A DNA stretch of 64,000 nucleotides from the NCBI GenBank assembly GCA_020226215.1, contig CM035233.1, positions 4,650,001 to 4,714,000 on the forward strand, read 5' to 3'. The notes below the pieces were generated by a model. That model worked only from the letters and a program-made list of their open reading frames with translations. It searched no databases and was not told the DNA's origin. Positions 1 to 15,785 of this stretch are shown here, piece by piece. Numbering within the stretch: position 1 is the stretch's first letter; the number at the start of each line of letters is the position of its first letter. Made by a program: the position numbers and the translations under genes. The DNA is from Sindora glabra (taxonomy: Eukaryota > Streptophyta > Magnoliopsida > Fabales > Fabaceae).

Positions 1-475
1 AAAAAGGTAATAATTTTTCTAATACAATTTGGCAAAATTGTATGACTCCTTTTTCTTTCTCTGTTGCTACACTGTCCACATTGCAAGAAGAAAAATAGAT
101 TCTATACCTCTCAATTCACAAAGCCATCATTCTTTGCATGCCAAACAAGATTCTTCTTATTTTCAATTCCATTAATATATGTTTCAAATCCTTTATTTAG
201 ATGTTATATATATATATATATATATAACGGATAAATCCTAATGGCACATAAAATTCTAGGCAGAAAAGGATTCTATTTGCTTCATAAACTCTTACATCCA
301 ATTTGATTTCATACAAAGCTAAAAGGCTTTCTTGCCACTTCGCAAAGCTAAATTTGGCTTTCTTACAAAAAAACTGTCCAATGGGCTTTTTTTTTCCTTT
401 TTTTAAAATACATAATAACAAAATAATAAATATACAGAAACTATGAGTTCATTTAGGAGGAACTTACCACCAACA
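1..475 (-). repeat. Partial 3' LTR of Ty1/copia element A
   Basis: This stretch aligns collinearly with 5089-5587: both carry the same run of blocks, including a short (TA)n tract (about 210-225 here, 5299-5311 there) and a T-rich block. It ends inward at CCAACA (470-475), the same terminus as the complete LTR at 5587, so on the minus strand the LTR begins TGTTGG. The element is on the minus strand, so this is its 3' LTR, and roughly the distal 450 bp lie outside the window. The two LTRs differ by many substitutions and by an indel near 290, so the insertion is old. An overlapping ORF at 197-421 is LTR sequence, not a gene. Confidence 0.85.
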
Positions 476-782
476 AATCTCCCCCTTCCAACTAAGTAAG
501 GAATATCGCCATTCCAGCTTTTAAGCAACGTGGTTCAAATTTTTTTCTTAGTAAAGGTTTGGTTAATATACCAACACCATTATCTTTCTTTTTTTTTTCC
601 TTTTTTTATCTTTTATACAAAATAATAAATATAAATAAACTATGAGTTCACTTAGGAAGAACTTACCACTAACAAATCTCCCATTTCAACTAAGTAAGGA
701 ATATTGCCTTTCTAATTACTGAGCAACATGCTTTAAATTTTTTTCTTTGGTAAAGGTTTGGTCAATATCAGCACCATTATCA
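387..782. repeat. 199-bp tandem duplication across LTR edge and PPT
   Basis: Two adjacent copies, about 387-585 and 586-782, each hold a poly-T tract, the LTR terminus, the polypurine-tract complement and the following block (ctaagtaaggaatat). The shared word ctatgagttc starts at 441 and 640, giving a period of 199 bp. Copy 2 has diverged from copy 1, for example in its C-rich run. Slippage or unequal exchange at the two T tracts is the likely cause (inference). Confidence 0.75.
477..489 (-). other. Polypurine tract (PPT) of copia element A
   Basis: Just inside the 3' LTR the plus strand reads aatctcccccttcc, which is GGAAGGGGGAGATT on the element strand, directly before the LTR start TGTTGG. 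This is the expected place and composition for the plus-strand primer of reverse transcription. A degenerate second copy lies about 199 bp further in, at 676-688. Confidence 0.75.
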
Positions 783-3700
783 TCAGCATGAACTTTCTTA
801 AGTTCTAGCAACTTAACATTCAAAACATCATGTATCTAATGATAACAAAAATTAATATGTTTCAACCTTGTATGAAAAGTAGAATTTTTACCAACGTGTA
901 TTGCACTCTGATTGTCATAAAGCAAGATATAGCGATCTTGCTTAAATCCAAGTTCTTGAAGAAACTTCTTCATTCATAATGACTCTTTACATGCTTCAAT
1001 TGCTACAATAAATTTTACCTATATTGTTGAAAGAGTAACATATTTTTACAATCTGAACTACCATGCCACAACTCCCTCTACAAATTTGATCAAATAAGTA
1101 GAAGTAGACTTATTAGAATCAATATCTCTAACTAAATATGCATCAGTGAAATGGTTAGCAAAGGTTTTTCATCTTCAAAACATAAGATTAAATTAGCTAT
1201 ACCTTAAAGATATCTCACAATCTATTTTACAGCATTCTCATGCTTTTTACCTAGATTTGAGAGAAATGACTTACTATACCAATAACATGAGTAATGTTAG
1301 GTTTAGTACATACCATGGCATAGATAAACTTCTAACTATTGAGGCACATGAAATTCTTTCCATATCTTGTTGTTCTTTATTTATAGTTGGACATCGCTTA
1401 ATACTCAATTTAAAATGAGTAGTAAGAGGACTTGAAATAACTTTGACATTTTTCATGCCAAACCTCTTTGATATATTTCTTTTGTAATAAATAAAGCTTT
1501 CTTGTACTTCTATCCTGAGTAATTATTATGCCCAAAATTTATTTTTCCTAACCTAGATCTTTCATAGCAAAAGACTTACTCAATTGTTTCTTCAATTCAG
1601 TAATTCTCATAACATTTTTGTTAACAATTAGAATGTCATTAACATAGAGCAAAAGAATGATAAAATTATTATTAGAGAATTTTTGAATAAATATACAGTA
1701 ATCAAAGGTTATCTTATGATAACCTTGCTCCCTTATAACTAACTTAAACTTTTTGTACCATTGTTTAGAAGTCTGTTTTAACCCATAAAGACTTTTCCTC
1801 AATTTGCAAACATAGTTTTCTTTTTCTTTCACTTCAAAACCTTTTGATTGCTCCATGTAAATCTCTTCTTCTAAATCACCATGAAGAAAAGATGTCTTCA
1901 CATCCATCTATTTAACTTCTAGATCAAGACTAGCTGCTAAACCGATAATTATGCAAATAGAAGACATCTTCACAATAAGAGAAAAAATTTACTAAAGTCA
2001 ATTCCTTTTCTTTGGTTAAATCCCTTTATAACTAATCTGGCTTTATATCAAGGCTTAAAGTTATTTTCTTCATTCTTTATTTTATACATCCATTTGTTCT
2101 TTAAAATTTTCATGCCTTTAGCGAATTTTACTAGCTCATAAGCGTGATTTTCTTGCAAAGATTTTATTTCATTTTACATAACTTCAATTTACTTACTTTT
2201 ATGTTTGTCTTTTATGGCCTTTTCATCGCATTTTGGCTCTTTCCCATTAGTCAAAAGAATGAACTCATCTTTAGTATACATTGTAGAAGGTTATTTGATT
2301 CTAGTGGATCTTTTAAATGCAATAATTGGAGCCTTTAGTGTTAATTGTTTATTATATTCATTTTGTGTGGGGTCATTTACATCAACTGTATCATTCTTAA
2401 AATTCTAAACTTTAACTCTATCCTATTTCACTCTTAGATGAACAATATCCAAGTTAAGTGATGGTTTACTTTGCTGAGGCACCACCACTTCTTCTTTATT
2501 AATGTTTTTCAATGTCTAATCTTCCAGAAACGCAATATCTTTACTTCTAATCAACTTCTTTTCAACAAGATCATAGAATCTATAGCTAAATTCATCTACA
2601 ACATAACCTAAAATATATGCATTGCTTTGTTTTTACATCAAGCTTAGATATCTCATCCTTGAAAATATGTATAAATACTTTACATCTAAAAACTCGTAAA
2701 TGATTATAAGAAATATTCTTACTTATCCAAACCTTTTCTAACACTTCAAACTACAAAGGAATATATGGAGAGCAATTCAAAACATATACAACTATATTCA
2801 AAGCTTCAATCTAAAAAATTTTGACAGTTCAACATACAAAAGTAAACATCTAACTCTCTTACCCAATGTTCTATTCATCATTTCAACTAGGCCATTCAAC
2901 TAAGGAGTCTTTGGTGGTATTTTTTGATGTTTAATAGCTTGTTCTTTACAATAAGCATTAAAGGTCCTAAATATTCACCTCTATTATCAGTGTGCATGCA
3001 TTTTAACTTCTTTCATATTTCTTTTTCAACTAGAGCATAAAATTATTTAAATACCCCAAACACTTAGTCTTTTGTCCTCAATGTTTATACCTATATCTTT
3101 CTTAAGTGATCATTAATGAATATAATAAAATAAAGAGAACCATTAGGTGTCCTTATACTTATAAGAGCACACACATGAGAGTGCACTAATTCAAGTATCT
3201 CTAATTTTCTGAAAGGTGGATGACTTTTAAAAGCTACTATGTTCTGTTTTCTAACTAAATGATGATTACACCTCTTTAAATGTGAACTTTGCACTCGATA
3301 TAATGTATATCTTTTATCCAAAATAGCAATCCTTTCTTCACTTATATGATACAACCTCTTATACCATAATTTAGTGTTATCACTTAACTTTACAAAATTA
3401 ACAATATCTCAGATAATTTTTACTTGAGTCAAAAAGAGTGTAGAATATCTTGATCCTTTAGCTATTACCATAACACCTTGGCAAGCTTTTACTGGTCACA
3501 TGAGAAGAAATTATCATAGTTTTCCTTATAAAGTTTACCTATAGAAAGTAAGTTTAGTTGAATGTCTAGAGCATGTTTTACACACTTGAGGATTGATTTA
3601 GTTCAATTGAATGTTTTTAGAATAATATCTCTAATATCAGTATACTTTATTGCACCCTTATGAGCCAATCTGACATCTCTAAAATCATCAGGAATGCAGG

Positions 3701-4620
3701 ATAAAAAAATATCTCTTCTACATATAATAGGGGTGGAAGCTCTACTATCAATTACTTAAGTGATTTCATTTTTGCAAGATTAACAATATCATCTTTATGA
3801 ACCAAAAGAAATTGACAATAATTGTATTAGCCCAATCTTTTTCATTTTTATCTTCTTTGCCTTTCTTTTTTTCTTTCTAATTTTTATGTTCAACTTCCAG
3901 TAATATTTCTTGATGCATCCTTTTTTATTATAATAATGATACTTAACATTTTCAAATCTTTTTCTAGACTTGCTTTTACTTTGATTTTTGTTCCTTATAT
4001 CCTAATTTTTACTTTTCCTTTGATACTCAACAACCATAACATCTAATTATAAAGAAGAACCATGTGATTTCCTTCTTAACATTTCATTCAAGATGCCATT
4101 ATTAGAAATATTAATAGTCATCATGTTGTCTAGGGTAAAACTAAATATAGATATTCTAAATATTTTCCATGAGTCTGGTAAAGAATTGAGAAGCATCAAA
4201 CCTTGAATCTTATCTTCAAATTTGATACCCATAGTAGAAAGTTGATTAATAATCCTTTGATAAGTATTCAAATGATCTATCATTGGAGTGTTATCTTGTT
4301 ACTTTATGCTCATCATTTGCTTTATCAAGAATATTTTATTATTCTTGGCCCTTCTAGTATATAATTTTTCAAGTTTAATCCACAATACATGAGCATGTTT
4401 TTCCTTTACAATATGATTTCATACATTCTTTTCTATCCATTACTTGATAAACCTATCTATGCAATAAATTTGATTCCAAATCGGATTTATTTTTAGGTTT
4501 TTCGGTAGTTAATACTGGTAAATAGTAATATTTCATATAAAGTAAATATTCCATCTTCTTTTTTCAAAGAGCAAAATTCTCGCCATTCAAAAATACCATT
4601 ATACTTATATTAACCTCCAT
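690..4620 (-). pseudogene. Ty1/copia gag-pol remnant (element A)
   Basis: The decayed polyprotein reads from an ATG complement at 4620 leftwards. Gag comes first: MEVNISIMVFLNGENFAL near the start, then a UBN2-type stretch at 4047-4283. A zinc-knuckle relic at about 3900-3950 has its first cysteines changed to tyrosine. The protease active site near 3745 reads DSRAS instead of DSGAS. The gag-pre-integrase and integrase start is at 3091-3354 (ILELVHSHV and FINDH in place of the usual HSDVCGP and FIDDHS). RT is at 1548-1907, with MDVKTSFLHGDLEEE, SLYGLKQ and YVNDIL; the catalytic YVDD is changed to YVND. RNase H traces run to about 700. The order gag-PR-IN-RT-RH defines Ty1/copia. Stops and frameshifts occur throughout, so it cannot act on its own. 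Similarity to the Tork/Tnt1 lineage is my impression only. Confidence 0.85.
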
Positions 4621-4646
4621 CTTCACATAAGTAGAATATACCACAG

Positions 4647-4663
4647 CCTGAACTCTAATACCA
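4647..4663 (-). other. Primer binding site of copia element A
   Basis: On the element strand the sequence two bases after the 5' LTR reads TGGTATTAGAGTTC. This is close to TGGTATCAGAGC, the common plant retrotransposon PBS complementary to the 3' end of initiator methionine tRNA. It sits between LTR end 4666 and the gag start at 4620, as expected. Confidence 0.8.
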
Positions 4664-4665
4664 AA

Positions 4666-5587
4666 TGTTGAGAAAAATTACTAAAGTAATATACAACAGA
4701 AAAATTAAATTATTTAATTAGATCAAATTTTTCACATTTATAATAAAATATAATATTAAAAAATATTACAAGAAAAATAAATCAAGAGATCAAAAATTTT
4801 TTAACATAAAAAATCCTTCAATATGAGAGTAAAAATCCACGGAACCTAGTCTTGTAAATAAATTTGCCAGTAAAATAATAGATATAATGTCTTCCCAAAA
4901 TTCTAGAGAACAAACAGTATAACAACTCTTTATCAATATAGGTAGAATTCTCAACAAAATTATCACAATAATTAACATAAATTACTATGTAAAACTAGGT
5001 AGCATAGGAGAAGAAAATCAATAAAAAAATGCACAATATTACCTAAATTACTAGCAATATTATACCCAAATTTAATGTGAATTTGAGTAAAAAAAGTGAT
5101 AATTCTTCTACCATAATCTGGCAAAATTGCATAACTTCTCTTTCTCTTTCTATTGCTGCACCGTCCATATTGCAAAAAGAAAAATAGCTTCTATACCTCT
5201 TAATTCACAAAGCTACCATCCCTTGCACGCTAATAAGATTCTCCTTATTTTCAATTCCACCAATATAGGCTTCAAATCCCTGATTCAGATGTTATGATAT
5301 ATATATATATATAATGGACAAATCGTAATGGCACACGGAATCCTAAGCGAGAAAGGATTTCGTTTGCTTCATAAACTCTTGCATGCTGTCCAAAGGTTCA
5401 AAATCCTTCTCCAATTTGATTTCGTACAAAGCTAAAAAAGCTTTCCTGCCACCTGACAAAGCCAAGTTTAGCTTTTTTACAAAAATCGCCCATCTAGCTT
5501 TCTTTTTTTTTTCTCCTTTATATAACATGATAAAATAATAAATATAAAAAAATTATGAATCCACTTTGAAGGAATCCATGACCAACA
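4666..5587 (-). repeat. Complete 5' LTR of Ty1/copia element A (922 bp)
   Basis: It is bounded by tgttg (4666-4670) and caaca (5583-5587), short inverted ends of the TG..CA type. The PBS follows immediately on the element strand, and the right part matches the LTR fragment at 1-475. It includes a T-rich tract at about 5500-5515 and a short (TA)n run at about 5299-5311. The small reading frames inside it (4790-4978, 4972-5175, 5343-5528) are chance ORFs. The distal side of the other LTR is outside the window, so target duplications cannot be tested. Confidence 0.85.
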
Positions 5588-11346
<5,759 letters not shown>

Positions 11347-11355
11347 TGTTGATTA
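11347..11355. repeat. Left target-site duplication (9 bp) of MITE
   Basis: TGTTGATTA here is repeated exactly at 11529-11537, on the other side of the inverted-repeat element. Confidence 0.85.
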
Positions 11356-11528
11356 GGTGCTTGCTATGGTGTCTTTAGGAGTTTGGTACCCAGAGTGATG
11401 TGGCAAAATACAAGCCACTAGATAAGATTACAAAAATCTTAGCATTGACTTAGTAATCTCATCCAATGGTCTGTATTTTACCACATCACCCCGGGTACCA
11501 AACCCCTAGGTGCACCTTAGAATTCACC
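11356..11528. mobile_element. 173-bp fold-back MITE, Mutator-like (MULE-MITE)
   Basis: The two arms (about 11356-11430 and 11454-11528) are long imperfect inverted repeats, with only a short spacer between them. Both arms share GGTG at the tip and the inner words tttggtaccc, gtgatgtgg and aaaatac. The element is more GC-rich than its surroundings. A perfect 9-bp duplication, tgttgatta, flanks it. A target duplication of 9 bp with long TIRs starting in G is typical of Mutator-like elements (family knowledge). It has no coding capacity, so it would have moved with a transposase supplied elsewhere. The perfect TSD suggests a fairly recent insertion compared with the retroelements here. Confidence 0.85.
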
Positions 11529-11537
11529 TGTTGATTA
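11529..11537. repeat. Right target-site duplication (9 bp) of MITE
   Basis: Exact second copy of TGTTGATTA, directly after the CACC end of the element. Confidence 0.85.
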
Positions 11538-11579
11538 TATGTTAACTTTATTTCTATATAGAACAAAAAGAGTTACTTA

Positions 11580-11758
11580 TGAAGTATTATTGGAATAATG
11601 ATATATTGGTGGATTATTGAATTTGATTATTTATATGTCATTATATAATATATTAATATATTAAATTTAAATTTAAATTTAAAAAATTAAATTTAATATA
11701 TAATCAGATTTAATATTATATCATTATATCATTACAATAATAATATATTAAAATATCT
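11580..11758. repeat. AT-rich imperfect inverted repeat, possible MITE
   Basis: The left side (attattggaataatgatata..., then gaatttgattat) resembles the reverse complement of the right side (about 11695-11758; reading inward attattgtaatgatataatg, then aaatctgattat). The centre has (aaattt)n repeats. The arms are diverged and I could not fix target duplications, so the class is open. Confidence 0.4.
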
Positions 11759-12849
11759 AAAAAAATAGTAAAAAAGAATTCGTTATTATATATAATTAAT
11801 TTTAAAATATTTAATCATCATTTGAACTCCACACCAACTCAAAAAGTCAAAATTTTAAAGACAAGCAATATTTATACCCATATAGACACACATCTCATTC
11901 TAAATACACCTCTCTCCAAAAAGTTTTAAAATGTATTTTTTTTTTATCACTTTTCTCTCTGCTAATATCTCTAAGATTGAAACTCTTCTTCACCTCTATT
12001 TTTGTTTTTAGTTTTTGCTTCTTGCTATGCCTCTCCACTTTGTTTTCCCCTCCATCTTCTCGTAAGTCTCTAGTTGAGCGAACCCAGTGAAACCCACTTG
12101 AAATTTATAAACAATAAATTTAATGGTTCAAACCAATTAACTATTGTTGAATAGATGAAAGAAGGTGGCATATTTTATAACTCAACAATTTTGATTAGGT
12201 TAGAATCTTTCATGTAATCCAATATTTATCAATCCATGGACACCCTTAACAATTATAGAACCGTTGAGATTCTATAAACAAAAATAAGATATGTAATCAA
12301 AGCTATTCTCAAATGTATATAAAAAAGAAAATGTTCTTCGATAATAAATACTAATAAGATAAAAGATATAATAATTTTTTGAATATTTTTTTTATAAAAT
12401 AATAATAAAATTTATTTTGTTTGATTCAAGTATAGATTTCCTAAAAAAATACTATTAAAATATCTAATATACACTTCAAAATTGTAATATAAAAATAATA
12501 AATATCAATAAATTTTTAATTATTTCATATTATTATTTAAAATTATATATCTAATCTTTCTTTCCATCATAATTTTTCTAATTTATTATAACAAAGTAAA
12601 CAAAATCATATAAAAAATTAAGATATCTTATATCTTGAATTATCTTAATATAGTTAAAATGTAATATAACTAAATGAAAAATATTAGCTAAATAATTAAT
12701 ATAATAAATAATTAATTCTATCATATTTATATAAAATAAATAGGAAATAAATAAATCTTATCTCTTATATTTCCTTGGAATTATGTTTAATAAATAAATT
12801 AGAGAAGTCAATAAATTAACTTTTTGAAAAAATCCAGCCCCTTAGTTTT
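11759..12849. other. AT-rich sequence with a CT-rich, leader-like patch
   Basis: Mostly featureless A/T-rich DNA. At about 11880-12065 the composition changes to CT-rich (acctctctcc, then a T tract, then cctctccac...), with an ATG near 12027 that runs in frame to a gtaagt at about 12061. This resembles a plant 5' leader and splice donor, but no further exon or domain is seen, so no gene is called. Confidence 0.3.
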
Positions 12850-15345
12850 ATAAATACATTTTTAGAGAAAAAGATATCGAATTTCACATGAATAATCTTT
12901 TAACTCGAAGCCTTGCAAAAATTATTAAGACAATCCAAGATGGTTTTCATTTGTTTTTTTGAGGCTTCTCCAAAAAGTAAGAGAGTATTGGCAAACATTA
13001 GATAAAATATGGATAGTTTAAACTTTTTGACTTATATAGGAAACTATTTGCTAGTTGCCACAGCATCACAAATAATGTGAAAGAGTTTGTCTATATATAT
13101 TACAAAGATATAGGAAGAAAGTGGATCTCTTTACTTAACTCTACTTAATTCTTCTTGAAGGTTGAAAGTTTTCAATTTTGTTTCCATTCTATAATATGTT
13201 CAAAAAAGAAGTAGTAATGCATTTCATAATGTGATTCACCATATTACCCTGCATAATTTTTTGCTTAGCATTTCCTTGATAAAATCATAATTTGTATGGC
13301 CATTTTCTTTCTCTAAATCTATCTTAATTGCAAAAAAATCTAATTTGATTCTCATTCTTCACATTATGTGAATCATTTTTTAGGCAATGATAATGTTACC
13401 TTGGATGTAATAACCCAAAGCAAAACTATCTTGATAAGGAGATATTGACATAGGTAACAAAGGTTATAGCTCATTAACAATAATCTTTATCACACATTTA
13501 TACAGGACATTACATAAAGAATTGACCTAAATTGGTTTATAAACTTTGGCTTCTCAATTTCCAGGATTAAGCAAAGCAAGGTTTTGTTCACTTCATCAAA
13601 TTAATTGCCACAAAAAATGCCTTTGACAAAATGGAAAACATTCTTACCTACCATATCCTAATTCTTTTATTGGAAAAAAGTTAAGTATCTATCATTACTC
13701 AGAGCTTTAATGCTTCCAATGGACTTCTATATTCTTGATAGGAATAAATAACTGGCCTTTTTAGACCTCATTAATAATTAGGAATTTCATCATGGTGTTA
13801 ATAAGCATTCATGTCTCATGATCTTAGCCAAATAAGTTCTTCTAGAAATTACCTATTTTATTAGCCAAATCCTTCTTGTTCTAGTTATTTACCTTTATAA
13901 TCTCTCAACATATTGACTCTGTTTCAACTTCTTCTAGTAATGTTTTGGTATGGTAATAGCTATTATTCTTATCATTTTTTTACTAGCCATTCTAATCTTA
14001 AATTTTTATGCCATAGAATTTCCTTTTGCTTCAATGTTTATGCTAACTCATTTTAAAGCTATTTTTTTAATTGGATAAAAAAGGTTATTTTTTCTCTCTT
14101 AAGCTCTCTAAATTCCTTTAATACAAGCTAAGAGATCTTTTTTCCATTTTTTATGTGATCAAAGACATTCCTATTCTAATCTTAGATGGTTGGAATGACA
14201 TTCATCTCCTTATTCTATTGCATAGAAAGAAAATTAGAAAATTTTTTTTGACATAACTAAGTCAGTTCAAACCAAAAAGGACAATTTTCATTACTTATTG
14301 GTTTACCTTGAATGTTGGTCATAATAGGATGATGGTAAAAAAAAGAACAAGGAAGAATTTTGACATATGTTTCTCCAAATATGATATTCCAAACAATATT
14401 GCAAATTGCTCCATGAAGTTTTTCAAAAAAAATTTTATATTCTCTTTGAGTTAGGCATATCCAAGTAAACTTGTCTCGTTGACTTTCAACATCCATTAGA
14501 GTGCAAACTATTAATTTTGTTAGGGCTGTTAAATGGGTTGGCCCCCACAGATACAAGTTGGTCCATAATAGGTTAGTTCATATTATCTATATTCAAAATG
14601 GCTTCTATTTTAAGGGGTCCATATCTACTAAAACCCGTGATAAATACAGGCTGATCTGTGAATTTTAACTAAAAACCTATGGGTTTAGTAGATATAGGTC
14701 AGTTCATCGTGAACCCGATCCCTCATGGGTTAGTCCATATTACTCACGTTCAAAAATAGGTTTATTTTTTAAGGTCTAGATCCATCAAAATAGGTCGCAG
14801 GTCGTGGGCCAATTTGTGGGTCGTAACCTATTTAACAACCGTAATTTTTTTCATTGAAAATGAGCTCTATCCTAATTAAAAGGAGCACCACCTTTCTTTT
14901 CAAAAGGGTCTCTTGTATCATGTAATTCTCTTACCACAAGCTAACCATCAAGAATATTATTATTAATATTTTGTAATTCTTTACATAGAATTGTTTTCAT
15001 CTATAAGGTCATATTAGCATAAACAGCTATAAAAAATCATTCATCTTCCTTTTCTAGTTTAATTTGGATATCAATAAATTGAAAAATTGAAATTATTACC
15101 GCAAGTGTAACTCTATGTTATTTCCAAGCAAGCTAAATTCCACATGAGTAACCATTTCTTGGAATTAAACTTGTATTGTCAAAACCTAATCTTTTAAAAA
15201 TATCTTTCCCTCCTAAAACTTCAACTTTCACATCTAACAACACTAAAATCTTAGGAACACAATTACCTGAGATTGTATTTATTTAGGAAACAAAATCCTT
15301 ATATCCTGCACAATGGCAGTTCCACACCAACACTTTTGTTTAAGA
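12850..15345 (-). pseudogene. LINE (L1-type) ORF2 remnant: endonuclease and RT
   Basis: Read on the minus strand from about 15345, an APE-type endonuclease comes first: VWNCHCAGYKDF (usual WNCRGAG), PKILVLLDVKV, KRLGFDN and FIAVYAN. After the MITE inserted at 14520-14841, the end of the endonuclease follows in the frame at 14257-14556, with YHHPI (usual SDHHPI) and PFWFELTW. RT follows: KLKTFN and then RDPLSSYIFV at about 13070-13138 (usual RQGDPLSPYLFV), and LMFANTLLLFGEAS at about 12980-13010, where the catalytic FADD has become FANT. Stops and frameshifts are frequent. No RNase H or C-terminal zinc knuckle is seen left of 12850. It is probably the same LINE as the ORF1 remnant at 23700-24642, separated by later gypsy insertions (inference). 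Such proteins reverse-transcribe LINE RNA at the nicked target. Confidence 0.8.
14520..14841. mobile_element. hAT-like MITE inside the LINE endonuclease
   Basis: The terminal inverted repeat reads ttagggctgttaaatgggtt on the left and, on the opposite strand of the right end, cggttgttaaataggtt. The flanks taattttg (14512-14519) and taattttt (14842-14849) form an 8-bp duplication with one mismatch, the size made by hAT elements. LINE endonuclease coding resumes on both sides. Inside is a direct repeat of about 73 bp (14560-14632 and 14718-14790). The element is richer in G and C than its host and has no coding capacity. Confidence 0.7.
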
Positions 15346-15406
15346 CGATTAGATTTAATAAAAGATCTTCTACAAATTCACTAAATCTGCATATCCTTTA
15401 CATTAA

Positions 15407-15785
15407 AAGCTTTATCATTGACTTCAAATAAGTTCATAGCTTTTCTAGTAATGTAATACTCAGTAAAAAATTTGTGGGAAAAAATAATCAAAATTAAGTC
15501 AAACAATATCTGTTAGTGAAAAATTAATAAAAATACTTATATTTATTAGTAAAAGTATTTATTAGTGATATGGATAGAAAAAAATTAACAAAATTAGAAG
15601 CTTTATCATTGACTTCACATAAGTCCATAGCTTTGTTAGTAATGTAATACTTAATAAAAATTTTATGGACAAAAATAATCAAAATTAAGTTAGATAATAT
15701 CTATTAGCTAAAAATTAATAAAAATACTTATATTTATTAGAATATAGATAGAAAAAATTTTAGAAAAAATTGAGAAAATTAGAGT
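15407..15785. repeat. 191-bp tandem duplication beside the LINE
   Basis: Copies begin at 15407 and 15598 with aagctttatcattgacttca and run in parallel through ataatcaaaattaagt and aaaaatacttatatttatta. The second copy lacks a short segment near its end. It lies just upstream of LINE ORF2 on the LINE strand and stops where the gypsy-LTR-like sequence starts. Confidence 0.8.

Noticed and set aside
14257..14556. 99-residue minus-strand frame as a host gene
   Set aside because: Its C-terminal part matches the end of a LINE endonuclease, and its N-terminus runs into the inserted MITE.
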